NCBI GenBank assembly: GCA_015688915.1
Contig: JAATGX010000090.1
Span: 1 to 13,753 of the forward strand
DNA length: 13,753 bases
Reading direction: 5' to 3'
Source of the DNA: Desulfuromonadales bacterium
GTDB lineage: Bacteria; Desulfobacterota; Desulfuromonadia; Geobacterales; Pseudopelobacteraceae
Of the stretch, positions 1 through 5,158 are shown one piece after another. A program made the translations under genes and the position numbers. Positions within the stretch are counted from its first letter, which is position 1; each line of letters begins with the position of its first letter. Below the pieces are notes generated by a model. That model saw only the letters and a program-made list of their open reading frames with translations, was not told where the DNA came from and searched no databases.

Positions 1-15
1 CTTCTTCTTTTCCAC
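1..15 (-). CDS. Possible 5' end of a leftward gene (only 5 codons in window)
   Basis: On the minus strand, GGAGG (26-22) lies 6 bases before a GTG at 15-13, followed by GAA AAG AAG AAG to the window edge, which would read M-E-K-K-K. The spacing and strength of the ribosome binding site are the only support. An in-frame ATG further upstream (revcomp of 67-69) is also open through this frame but lacks a comparable site. No function can be given from five codons, and the frame could be chance. Confidence 0.35.
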
Positions 16-41
16 CCGTAACCTCCGAGACCCGGAATACT

Positions 42-62
42 CCGTTGCGGTAACGGCAACGG
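42..62. repeat. Short perfect inverted repeat (hairpin or operator)
   Basis: CCGTTGC (42-48) and GCAACGG (56-62) are perfect inverted arms around a 7-base centre. The repeat sits about 27 bases upstream of the possible leftward start at 15, so it could be a leader hairpin or protein-binding site for that gene. No T-run follows on either strand, so it is not a convincing terminator. Confidence 0.4.
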
Positions 63-324
63 GGGGCGGCATGCCGATAAAACCGCCGAAGCAATACTAG
101 CAACTGTAATGCCATCGTGTTTACGGTTTAACATAACATTGATATTGTTGCGATTATGTATCCGGGACGTGGCGTAATGGAGTGAGAACAGGGATGTGTT
201 GTGGCGAAAAACGGCCACCTTGGTGGCCAAAAATCTTTCACGGGGAAGCGGGGCGATTGATTATATGGTCCGCAATGCAGGAACAGCCGGCTTGACCGGT
301 GACATGGCAATTCGCGGGGTAGAT
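63..324. other. Non-coding stretch left of rpsU
   Basis: No convincing gene is seen here. Short open frames on both strands lack a ribosome binding site or resemble no known protein. The one clear structure is the GGCCACC hairpin at 207-228, annotated separately. The stretch just before the rpsU promoter (about 260-324) carries no clear sigma-70 element of its own. Confidence 0.5.
207..228 (-). terminator. Leftward-pointing terminator-like hairpin
   Basis: GGCCACC (213-219) and GGTGGCC (222-228) are perfect inverted arms with only TT between them, so the folded loop is about 4 bases. On the minus strand the hairpin is followed by GTTTTT (212-207), the form of an intrinsic terminator. On the plus strand it is followed by A's, so it would not terminate rightward transcription. 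No minus-strand gene is visible immediately to its right, so its purpose is unclear. Confidence 0.45.
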
Positions 325-358
325 TTTTGCATACAAACGCTGAAGCATGTGGTAAAGT
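325..358 (+). promoter_or_regulatory. Promoter of rpsU with conserved upstream block
   Basis: An extended -10, TGG then TAAAGT (350-358), predicts a start near 365. The block TTTTGCATACAAACG (325-339) lies 13 bases upstream of the -10. A near-identical block, TTTTGCAGACAAACG, lies 14 bases upstream of an extended -10 (TGC then TAGATT) in front of the leftward csp gene at 9137. There is no good TTGACA at standard spacing, so the upstream block may be an unusual -35 region or an activator site. The call rests mainly on this two-copy conservation. Confidence 0.55.
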
Positions 359-364
359 CGAAAC

Positions 365-420
365 ACTTTGGAAGTTTACAACCCCTTGGGACTTTAAAGG
401 CTTCGGGGGTTTTTGTTTTT
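365..420 (+). promoter_or_regulatory. Structured rpsU leader, terminator-like or pseudoknot, shared with csp leader
   Basis: The predicted transcript begins ACTTTGGAAGTTTAC (365-379) and continues AACCCC (380-385), then CTTTAAA (392-398), CTTC (401-404), GGGGG (405-409) and two T-runs (410-414, 416-421). AACCCC can pair with GGGGTT (406-411) directly before the T-run, as in a transcription terminator. GAAG (371-374) can pair with CTTC (401-404), which would cross that stem and make an H-type pseudoknot. The same order of blocks occurs at 9284-9234 on the minus strand. It lies between promoter and start codon, so attenuation or a short RNA are both possible. No matching known riboswitch class is recognised. 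Confidence 0.6.
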
Positions 421-456
421 TGGCATAGACAAAAAAATCGAGACGGGGAGTTGCTC

Positions 457-657
457 ATGAGCATCATCGTGCATGCGAACGACATTGATAAGGCACTCCG
501 CGACCTCAAGCGCATGGTGCAGCGCGAGGGGATTCTCAAGGATCTCAGGAATCGCCGTTTTTACGAAAAGCCCTCGGTCAGGAGGAAGCGCAAGCAACTC
601 GAAGCGGCGCGCAGGCGCAGAAAGGCGTTGCGCAATCGCAAACCGGAACGGGGTTGA
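457..657 (+). CDS. rpsU: 30S ribosomal protein S21
   Basis: This is a 66-residue protein starting MSIIVHANDIDKALRDLKRM, typical of bS21 in length and sequence, with a highly basic C-terminal half (RRKRKQLEAARRRRKALRNRK). S21 is a small-subunit protein near the 3' end of 16S rRNA and helps base-pairing with mRNA ribosome binding sites. The start at 457 is chosen because GGGGAG (445-450) sits 6 bases upstream. The frame is open from 196 but the extra N-terminus resembles nothing. The gene stands alone, not next to dnaG or rpoD as in enterobacteria, and ends at a strong terminator. Its leader carries the element shared with the csp gene at 8937-9137, so it is probably regulated at the leader. 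Confidence 0.97.
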   Translation: MSIIVHANDIDKALRDLKRMVQREGILKDLRNRRFYEKPSVRRKRKQLEAARRRRKALRNRKPERG

Positions 658-695
658 TTCAATCGCGATGAATACGAAGCAGAGCTGAACCGCAT

Positions 696-727
696 ACGAA
701 AGCCCCGGCTCAAATCGGGGCTTTCGT
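696..727. terminator. rpsU terminator hairpin
   Basis: ACGAAAGCCCCG (696-707) pairs perfectly with CGGGGCTTTCGT (716-727) around an 8-base loop. The T-run is short (CTTTCGTGTT), but the 12-bp stem 39 bases after the rpsU stop marks the likely 3' end of its mRNA. Confidence 0.75.
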
Positions 728-745
728 GTTGCCGACATCCATAAA

Positions 746-831
746 CCGTTCCTGCTTCGACAAGCTCGGCACGAACGGCACCTCAAAAACAAGGTAAAAT
801 AAGTCGGTCCGTTCCCGGGCGTGTCGAAGGG
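746..831. repeat. REP-like inverted repeat pair
   Basis: Unit 1 (746-778) has arms CCGTTCCTGC and GCACGAACGG (9 of 10 complementary) around TTCGACAAGCTCG. Unit 2 (809-831) begins CCGTTC and ends GTGTCGAAGG; read in reverse complement it starts CCTTCGACA and ends GGAACGG, so it is a diverged copy of the right-hand part of unit 1 in opposite orientation. Palindromic units with a TTCGACAAGCTC core are a familiar class of dispersed intergenic repeat in many bacterial genomes, including Geobacter. It lies in the gap between rpsU and the helicase gene. Confidence 0.6.
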
Positions 832-877
832 CGGAGCGACTATTGTACGATACAGGCAGCATGAAAGAAGGAGTTAT

Positions 878-2227
878 ATGGATTTCCAGAAATTTAATCT
901 TCACCCCCAGGTCGCGGCCGGCGTCAAGTCCGCCGGTTACGCCACACCCACGCCGATCCAGGAACAGGCCATCCCCTCGGTCATGGCCGGGTGCGACGTC
1001 ATGGGCCTGGCCCAGACAGGAACCGGCAAGACGGCGGCGTTCGCCCTTCCCATCCTGCATCGCCTGATGCAGGGAGAACGGGGCCATGTCCGCGCCCTGA
1101 TCGTGGCACCCACCCGCGAATTGGCCGAACAGATCAACGAGTCCGTTAACCAACTGGGCCGTCAGACCCGCCTGAAGAGCATCACCGTCTACGGCGGCGT
1201 GGGGGTCAACCCGCAGATCGAAAAGCTCAAACGGGGCGTCGAGATCGTGGTGGCCTGCCCCGGCCGGCTGCTGGATCACATCAGCCAGGGCACCATCAAC
1301 CTGTCGAAGTTGGAGGTGCTGGTGCTGGACGAGGCCGACCAGATGTTCGACATGGGGTTTCTCCCGGATATCCGCCGGATCCTGAAACACCTGCCCCAGG
1401 AACGCCAGACCCTGCTCTTTTCGGCCACCATGCCCGACGACATCCGCCGTCTGGCCAATGACATCCTGACCCGGCCGGTTACGGTGCAGGTCGGCAACAC
1501 CGCACCCCCGGTCACGGTCAGCCATGCCCTTTATCCGGTCGGCCAGCACCTCAAGACGCCGTTGTTGCTGGAGTTGCTGCATCACACCGACACCGGATCG
1601 GTGCTGGTGTTCACCCGCACCAAGCACCGGGCCAAGCGTCTGGGGGAGCAGTTGGAAAAGGCGGGCTACAAGGCTACATCGCTCCAGGGCAGCCTCTCCC
1701 AGAACCGGCGCCAGGCCGCGCTGGACGGCTTCCGTGACGGCACTTACCAGATCCTGGTGGCAACGGATATCGCCGCCCGCGGCATTGACGTGTCCCAGGT
1801 ATCCCATGTGGTCAACTACGATATCCCGGACACCGCCGAGGCCTATGTCCACCGCATCGGACGCACCGGCAGGGCGGCGAAGAGCGGCGACGCCTTTACC
1901 CTGGTGACCTCCGAGGATGCGGTCATGGTGCGCACCATCGAGAAAAAGCTCAATGCCCAGCTCGAACGCCGCACCGTGGAAGGTTTCGACTACAGCATCC
2001 CCGCACCGCACAAGGACAGCGAGTTCGCCCGTCCTCCCCGCGAGCCGCACCATCGCAAGCCTCAGGCGGCCGGGAAGCCCAAGCCGTCAGGCCCTGGCGC
2101 GGGCGTTGCCCATTCCGGCCCGGCCAAACCCGCTGGCCAGGGGAAACCGCAGCTCCATGGCGCCAAACCCCATCCGGGAAACGCGCCCACGGCCCGGCAC
2201 CCGCAGCGTTCCCCGCGGGCGCGCTGA
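878..2227 (+). CDS. rhlE: DEAD-box RNA helicase, RhlE type
   Basis: This 449-residue ATP-dependent RNA helicase unwinds RNA duplexes in ribosome assembly or mRNA turnover. All core motifs are visible: Q motif around YATPTPIQEQ (21-30), motif I AQTGTGKT (45-52), Ia PTRELAEQ (78-85), Ib CPGRLLD (127-133, Cys where Thr is usual), II DEAD (151-154), III SAT (182-184), V ATDIAARGID (295-304) and VI HRIGRTGRA (325-333). After about residue 378 comes a Pro/Gly/Lys/His-rich, disordered, basic tail of about 70 residues, as in RhlE-type proteins, likely for RNA binding. The start at 878 is chosen because AGAAGGAG (866-873) lies 4 bases upstream; the frame is open to 821 with no site there. A terminator follows. 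The RhlE subgroup call is less certain than the family. Confidence 0.95.
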   Translation: MDFQKFNLHPQVAAGVKSAGYATPTPIQEQAIPSVMAGCDVMGLAQTGTGKTAAFALPILHRLMQGERGHVRALIVAPTRELAEQINESVNQLGRQTRLKSITVYGGVGVNPQIEKLKRGVEIVVACPGRLLDHISQGTINLSKLEVLVLDEADQMFDMGFLPDIRRILKHLPQERQTLLFSATMPDDIRRLANDILTRPVTVQVGNTAPPVTVSHALYPVGQHLKTPLLLELLHHTDTGSVLVFTRTKHRAKRLGEQLEKAGYKATSLQGSLSQNRRQAALDGFRDGTYQILVATDIAARGIDVSQVSHVVNYDIPDTAEAYVHRIGRTGRAAKSGDAFTLVTSEDAVMVRTIEKKLNAQLERRTVEGFDYSIPAPHKDSEFARPPREPHHRKPQAAGKPKPSGPGAGVAHSGPAKPAGQGKPQLHGAKPHPGNAPTARHPQRSPRAR

Positions 2228-2260
2228 CATCTCCGCCGTACTGAAACGTGTAAAAAGATC

Positions 2261-2293
2261 GGGGTCGGACAGATGTTGCCCGGCCCCTTTTTT
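2261..2293 (+). terminator. Rho-independent terminator after the DEAD-box helicase
   Basis: GGGGTCGG (2261-2268) pairs with CCGGCCCC (2280-2287), with one G-U pair, and is followed by six T's (2288-2293). This ends the helicase transcript. Confidence 0.85.
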
Positions 2294-2304
2294 GTCCGGT
2301 GGAG

Positions 2305-2315
2305 TATACTATACA
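2305..2315 (+). promoter_or_regulatory. Candidate -10 region for the 120-residue gene
   Basis: TATACT (2305-2310) overlaps TATACA (2310-2315), together forming the symmetric GTATACTATAC (2304-2314). No acceptable -35 is seen because the helicase terminator occupies that position, so the promoter is only suggested. The symmetric centre could also be an operator. Confidence 0.3.
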
Positions 2316-2332
2316 CAGGAGAGAGGTACAAA

Positions 2333-2356
2333 ATGGTCTCACAAGGCCGGCACTAA
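2333..2356 (+). CDS. Possible 7-residue leader peptide (upstream ORF)
   Basis: ATG at 2333 reads M-V-S-Q-G-R-H and stops at TAA (2354-2356). A strong site, AGGAGAGAGG (2317-2326), lies 6 bases upstream. The stop codon falls in the 4-base loop region of the hairpin at 2345-2366, just before the ribosome binding site of the next gene. This geometry suggests translational coupling or attenuation. There is no amino-acid run pointing to a particular effector. It may instead be a chance frame. Confidence 0.4.
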   Translation: MVSQGRH

Positions 2357-2366
2357 GGTGCAGGCC
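2345..2366 (+). promoter_or_regulatory. Leader hairpin immediately before a ribosome binding site
   Basis: GGCCGGCAC (2345-2353) pairs with GTGCAGGCC (2358-2366), with one mismatch, around TAAG. The ribosome binding site AAAGGAGG starts three bases later (2369-2376). The loop holds the stop codon of the 7-codon upstream ORF, so a ribosome finishing that ORF would melt the hairpin. Confidence 0.5.
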
Positions 2367-2382
2367 GGAAAGGAGGCACGTC

Positions 2383-2745
2383 ATGAGAGGCTTGGAGATC
2401 GAAAGAACGCTCAAGGCGCGGATGTCCCCGAGGCACCGCTTTGTCAAGTGGTGGCGCAAGGAAAACGATTTCCTCGATTATGACCTTGTCGACAGGTTCG
2501 TGGACAATCTGACCTCGGGTGAGGAGATCGCTGGCATTGATCTGCTGACCATGGACGATATGTGGAACGAGGTCAAGCGGGTAGGCGGCACGCGGGTGAA
2601 GTTGATCCATGAAAAAAACGGCGACAAGGTGGAGTGGCTGCACCTCGGGAAGAAAGGGCTGCACAAGGATATCTGTGTCTATTGCCCGGAAACCCTGCTG
2701 ACGATCTACGATGTGGAAACGCGGGGCAATCCCGTGGATTCATGA
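2383..2745 (+). CDS. Hypothetical protein, 120 residues
   Basis: No family is recognised. The start at 2383 is supported by AAAGGAGG (2369-2376) 6 bases upstream; the frame is open further left but without such a site. The protein is soluble and charged, with no signal peptide or membrane segment. It starts MRGLEIERTLKARMSPRHRF, has a tryptophan pair (WWRKEN, about 24-29), and a middle part rich in acidic and aliphatic residues suggestive of helix. A single Cys-x-x-Cys (CVYC, near residue 97-100) is too little to call a metal site. It is bounded by terminators on both sides, so it is probably a single-gene unit. Its leader carries an upstream ORF and hairpin, implying regulated translation. 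Confidence 0.8.
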   Translation: MRGLEIERTLKARMSPRHRFVKWWRKENDFLDYDLVDRFVDNLTSGEEIAGIDLLTMDDMWNEVKRVGGTRVKLIHEKNGDKVEWLHLGKKGLHKDICVYCPETLLTIYDVETRGNPVDS

Positions 2746-2765
2746 GGACGGATGTCGCTGCCGGA

Positions 2766-2806
2766 CATACAAAATGGCCGCCATTACTTGGCGGCCATTT
2801 TGTATG
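2766..2806. terminator. Long perfect hairpin, probable bidirectional terminator
   Basis: CATACAAAATGGCCGCC (2766-2782) and its exact reverse complement (2790-2806) form a perfect 17-bp stem around ATTACTT. The inner GGCCGCC core followed by ATTTTG serves as a terminator in the plus direction, and the same holds on the other strand. It separates the 120-residue gene from the pyrophosphatase promoter, only 10 bases away. Confidence 0.75.
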
Positions 2807-2816
2807 GGGTGGGCGT

Positions 2817-2845
2817 TTGACAAAGGAGGGCACGCCTCCTATACT
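2817..2845 (+). promoter_or_regulatory. Consensus sigma-70 promoter with dyad in spacer (ppaC)
   Basis: TTGACA (2817-2822), a 17-base spacer, and TATACT (2840-2845) make the best sigma-70 promoter in the window; transcription should start near 2852. Within the spacer AGGAGG (2824-2829) and CCTCCT (2835-2840) form a perfect inverted repeat with a 5-base centre, placed where a bound repressor would block polymerase. The dyad resembles a ribosome binding site sequence but lies upstream of the start of transcription. Confidence 0.8.
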
Positions 2846-2876
2846 GCCCGATAACTCAACGAAGGTAGGAACAGTT

Positions 2877-4523
2877 ATGGATAAACAGGTTTACGTGATC
2901 GGGCACCGCAATCCGGATACCGATTCCATTGCCGCGGCCATCGCCTATGCGGAACTGAAGAAACGGCTGGGCCAGGGTAGGGTTTCCGCCGCCATGGCCG
3001 GGGAGGCCAATCCCCAGACCCGCTACATCCTCGACCGGCTCGGCATCGAAACGCCCCTGTATCTGGCGGATGTCCACCCCAAGGTGCGCGACATCCTCAA
3101 CCGCCAGCCGATCACCGCCTCGGCCTCCCTGTCCATCAAGGACGTGTTGCAGCTCTTTCATCGCCACACCATCCGGGTGCTGCCGGTGGTGGACGGGGCG
3201 AATATCCCGGTCGGCATGGTGTCGCTGCTGAAGCTGTCGGAAAAGTACCTGGTGGCCGGTACGGACCGGAAGCGGGGCGTGGATGCCTCCCTGCGTTCCC
3301 TGGCTAGCTGCCTGGACGGCGTCTTTCTGGCTGGCGAACCGGCCGACGAGGTGGAGCACCTGCACCTTTTTATCGGCGCCATGCTGGAAGGCTCTTTTTC
3401 CAGCCGTATCGAGGGGTATGATCCGGCAACCCTGCTGATCATGACCGGCGACCGCCCCTCCATCCAGCAGGCGGCCATCGAAAAGGGAGTGCGGCTGCTG
3501 GTGGTGACGGGCGGCCTGCCGGTCACGGACGCCCTGCTTGCCTCGGCGCGACACAACAACGTCACGGTCATCTCCACCCCCCACGATACCGCCACCGCTG
3601 CCTGGCTGGCCCGGCTTTCCACTCCTCTGTCCTGTTTTGTCGAGGCAAAGTTTGAGAAGATCGGCGTGGGCGAACCGCTGGAGCACCTGCGACTCAAGCT
3701 GCTCCATTCGGGCGAGCCGGCGGTGGTCGCGGTGGAGGAGGACGGCAGTCTCGCCGGCATCGCCACCAAGTCGTCGCTCCTGGCGCCGATCCCCTACGCC
3801 CTGATCCTGGTGGACCACAACGAATTGACCCAGGCCGTGCCGGGGGCCGAGTCGGTGGAGATCCTGGAGGTGATCGACCATCACAAGCTGGGCAATGCCC
3901 CCACCAACCAGCCGATCACCTTCATGGTGGCCCCGGTGGGGAGCACCTGCACCGTGGTGGCCTCCCTGTACCGCGAACGGGGCCTGGAGCCGGAGCAGGC
4001 CATCGCCGCCCTGCTCCTGGCCGGCATCCTGTCTGACACGGTCATCCTCAAGTCCCCCACCACCACCGGGCGTGACCGGGAGATGGTGGAGTGGCTGGAA
4101 GAGCTGGCCGATTGCGATCACCTGACATTCGGCAAGGACATCTTCACGGCCTGCAGCGGTTTCAGCGCGTATGCAACACCGGAAAAGGCCGTCCGATCGG
4201 ACTTCAAGCAGTTCAGCGCCGGGGAAACCCTGTTCGGGGTGGGGCAGGTGGAGGTGGTCGGTTTCGACGAGTTTCACGAACTGAAAGAAACCCTGCGCGA
4301 GGCGCTCAAGCGGATCAAGCAGGAGGATCGCCTGCACCTGGCCGGCCTGATGGTGACCGACATCTACACCGAAACGACCCTCTTTCTGGCGGAAGGGAAA
4401 AACGAGTTGGCCCATATCATGGGGAATCCCCAGGTGGAGCCGCACCTGTACGAGCTGAAAGGGGTCATGTCCCGCAAGAAGCAGATGGTGCCGCACCTGC
4501 TGAAGGTGCTGGGGGCGTTGTAA
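2877..4523 (+). CDS. ppaC: Mn-dependent inorganic pyrophosphatase with CBS-DRTGG-CBS regulatory insert
   Basis: This is a 548-residue family II pyrophosphatase, which hydrolyses PPi to phosphate in the cytoplasm. The DHH domain starts with GHRNPDTDS (9-17; His10, Asp14 and Asp16 are metal ligands), is interrupted by about 235 residues, and resumes at LVDHN (311-315) with the DHH motif at 334-336 and SDTVILKSPTT (386-396). The C-terminal DHHA2 domain carries SRKKQ (532-536), which binds pyrophosphate. The insert is CBS1 (about 71-127), DRTGG (about 128-243, with TGDRPSIQQAA at 190-200) and CBS2 (about 247-304). In characterised relatives this insert binds adenine nucleotides, with AMP or ADP inhibiting. 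The length matches those enzymes (about 550) rather than the short form (about 310). The start at 2877 is supported by AGGTAGGA (2863-2870); the frame opens further upstream, through a terminator and promoter, which cannot be coding. Confidence 0.96.
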   Translation: MDKQVYVIGHRNPDTDSIAAAIAYAELKKRLGQGRVSAAMAGEANPQTRYILDRLGIETPLYLADVHPKVRDILNRQPITASASLSIKDVLQLFHRHTIRVLPVVDGANIPVGMVSLLKLSEKYLVAGTDRKRGVDASLRSLASCLDGVFLAGEPADEVEHLHLFIGAMLEGSFSSRIEGYDPATLLIMTGDRPSIQQAAIEKGVRLLVVTGGLPVTDALLASARHNNVTVISTPHDTATAAWLARLSTPLSCFVEAKFEKIGVGEPLEHLRLKLLHSGEPAVVAVEEDGSLAGIATKSSLLAPIPYALILVDHNELTQAVPGAESVEILEVIDHHKLGNAPTNQPITFMVAPVGSTCTVVASLYRERGLEPEQAIAALLLAGILSDTVILKSPTTTGRDREMVEWLEELADCDHLTFGKDIFTACSGFSAYATPEKAVRSDFKQFSAGETLFGVGQVEVVGFDEFHELKETLREALKRIKQEDRLHLAGLMVTDIYTETTLFLAEGKNELAHIMGNPQVEPHLYELKGVMSRKKQMVPHLLKVLGAL

Positions 4524-4525
4524 TG

Positions 4526-4550
4526 CCGATTCCAATCGGGAATGGAATCC
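4526..4550 (+). other. Small inverted repeat between ppaC and the hotdog gene
   Basis: GATTCC (4528-4533) and GGAATC (4544-4549) form a 6-bp inverted repeat in the 40-base gap, with a competing ATTCC/GGAAT pairing inside. No T-run follows, so it is not a terminator and the two genes are probably co-transcribed. Confidence 0.35.
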
Positions 4551-4563
4551 CGGAGGACTACTG

Positions 4564-4983
4564 ATGGATATAACCGAACTCCCCTTCAATCGTTTCCTGG
4601 GACTGGAACTGGCCGACCCGGACAGCGGTTTCCTGGTTTCGCTGCCGGCCGGCCCGCAGTACACAAACCACCTCGGCACTGTCCATGCCGTTGCCCTCCT
4701 GGCGGTTGCCGAAGCGGCCAGCGGGGAGTTTCTGATCAGGTATTTCAACGGGATCGACGTGTATGTTCCGGTTGTCCGGCGGTTGGAGTCCAAGTTTCGC
4801 AAACCCGCTCACGGCAGGATATCCGGACGTGTCTTGGTAACGGACTCGGTTATGGAGCGTGCCGTCACGGAACTGGAGGCCAAAGGTCGCGCCTTGGCGG
4901 AGGTGCCGGTCGAGGTGGTTGATGAAAGCGGCGTTGTTGCCCTTACGGCGGAGATCGAATGGTTTATCATTAAAGCCGGTTAG
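4564..4983 (+). CDS. Hotdog-fold (PaaI/DUF4442-like) thioesterase family protein
   Basis: This is a 139-residue protein of single hotdog-domain size. The segment NHLGTVHAVALLAVAEAASG (35-54) matches the central-helix signature of PaaI-type acyl-CoA thioesterases and their DUF4442 relatives, with Asn35, His41 and Glu50 at the positions usually catalytic or structural. The rest alternates strands as expected (VVRRLESKFRKPAHGRISGRV, split over 70-90). The substrate cannot be told. The start at 4564 has GGAGG (4552-4556) 7 bases upstream. The gene follows ppaC by 40 bases and is probably in its transcript, though no functional link to pyrophosphate is obvious. Confidence 0.8.
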   Translation: MDITELPFNRFLGLELADPDSGFLVSLPAGPQYTNHLGTVHAVALLAVAEAASGEFLIRYFNGIDVYVPVVRRLESKFRKPAHGRISGRVLVTDSVMERAVTELEAKGRALAEVPVEVVDESGVVALTAEIEWFIIKAG

Positions 4984-5038
4984 AAGGAATCCCCCCCAAA
5001 AAAAGCTAAATTCCCCCATGGCGGTCCGCACCTGTCGC

Positions 5039-5077
5039 CTTGTCAGCCGCACTTTTACAATATATTTACATGACAAG
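5039..5077 (+). promoter_or_regulatory. Candidate promoter with flanking inverted repeat (radical SAM operon)
   Basis: TACAAT (5056-5061) is a good -10. No convincing -35 is seen 17 bases upstream. CTTGTCA (5039-5045) and TGACAAG (5071-5077) are perfect inverted arms placed symmetrically around it, which looks like a two-half-site operator or a looping repressor site. Confidence 0.4.
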
Positions 5078-5111
5078 CCTCTTTAACCGGTTACACTTTC
5101 CATACGCTGAG

Positions 5112-5154
5112 AATTCCTCCGCAAGGAACCACCCGGTAAAACCGGCTGGGGTGA
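5112..5154 (+). promoter_or_regulatory. Structured leader of the radical SAM gene
   Basis: TTCCT (5114-5118) pairs with AGGAA (5124-5128), and CCGGT (5133-5137) pairs with ACCGG (5141-5145) inside an outer CACC/GGTG pairing that reaches the ribosome binding region. The second hairpin ends about 5 bases before the start codon and could hide the weak GGGGTGAG site. No B12-box or other known riboswitch signature is present. Confidence 0.35.
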
Positions 5155-5158
5155 GAAC

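Noticed and set aside
196..456. N-terminal extension of the S21 frame
   Set aside because: The frame is open, but it crosses the promoter and T-runs, has no ribosome site, and S21 is complete from 457.
710..2053. Minus-strand open frame of 447 codons
   Set aside because: Opposite the DEAD-box helicase, with no ribosome site or family; another GC-driven antisense frame.
2856..4802. Long open frame on the minus strand (648 codons), the longest in the window
   Set aside because: It lies wholly opposite the well-supported pyrophosphatase gene and hotdog gene, has low-complexity His/Gln/Gly-rich translation typical of antisense frames in GC-rich DNA, and no known family.
5080..5158. Possible cobalamin or other known riboswitch before the B12 enzyme
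   Set aside because: No B12-box or other core signature could be found; only short hairpins are present.
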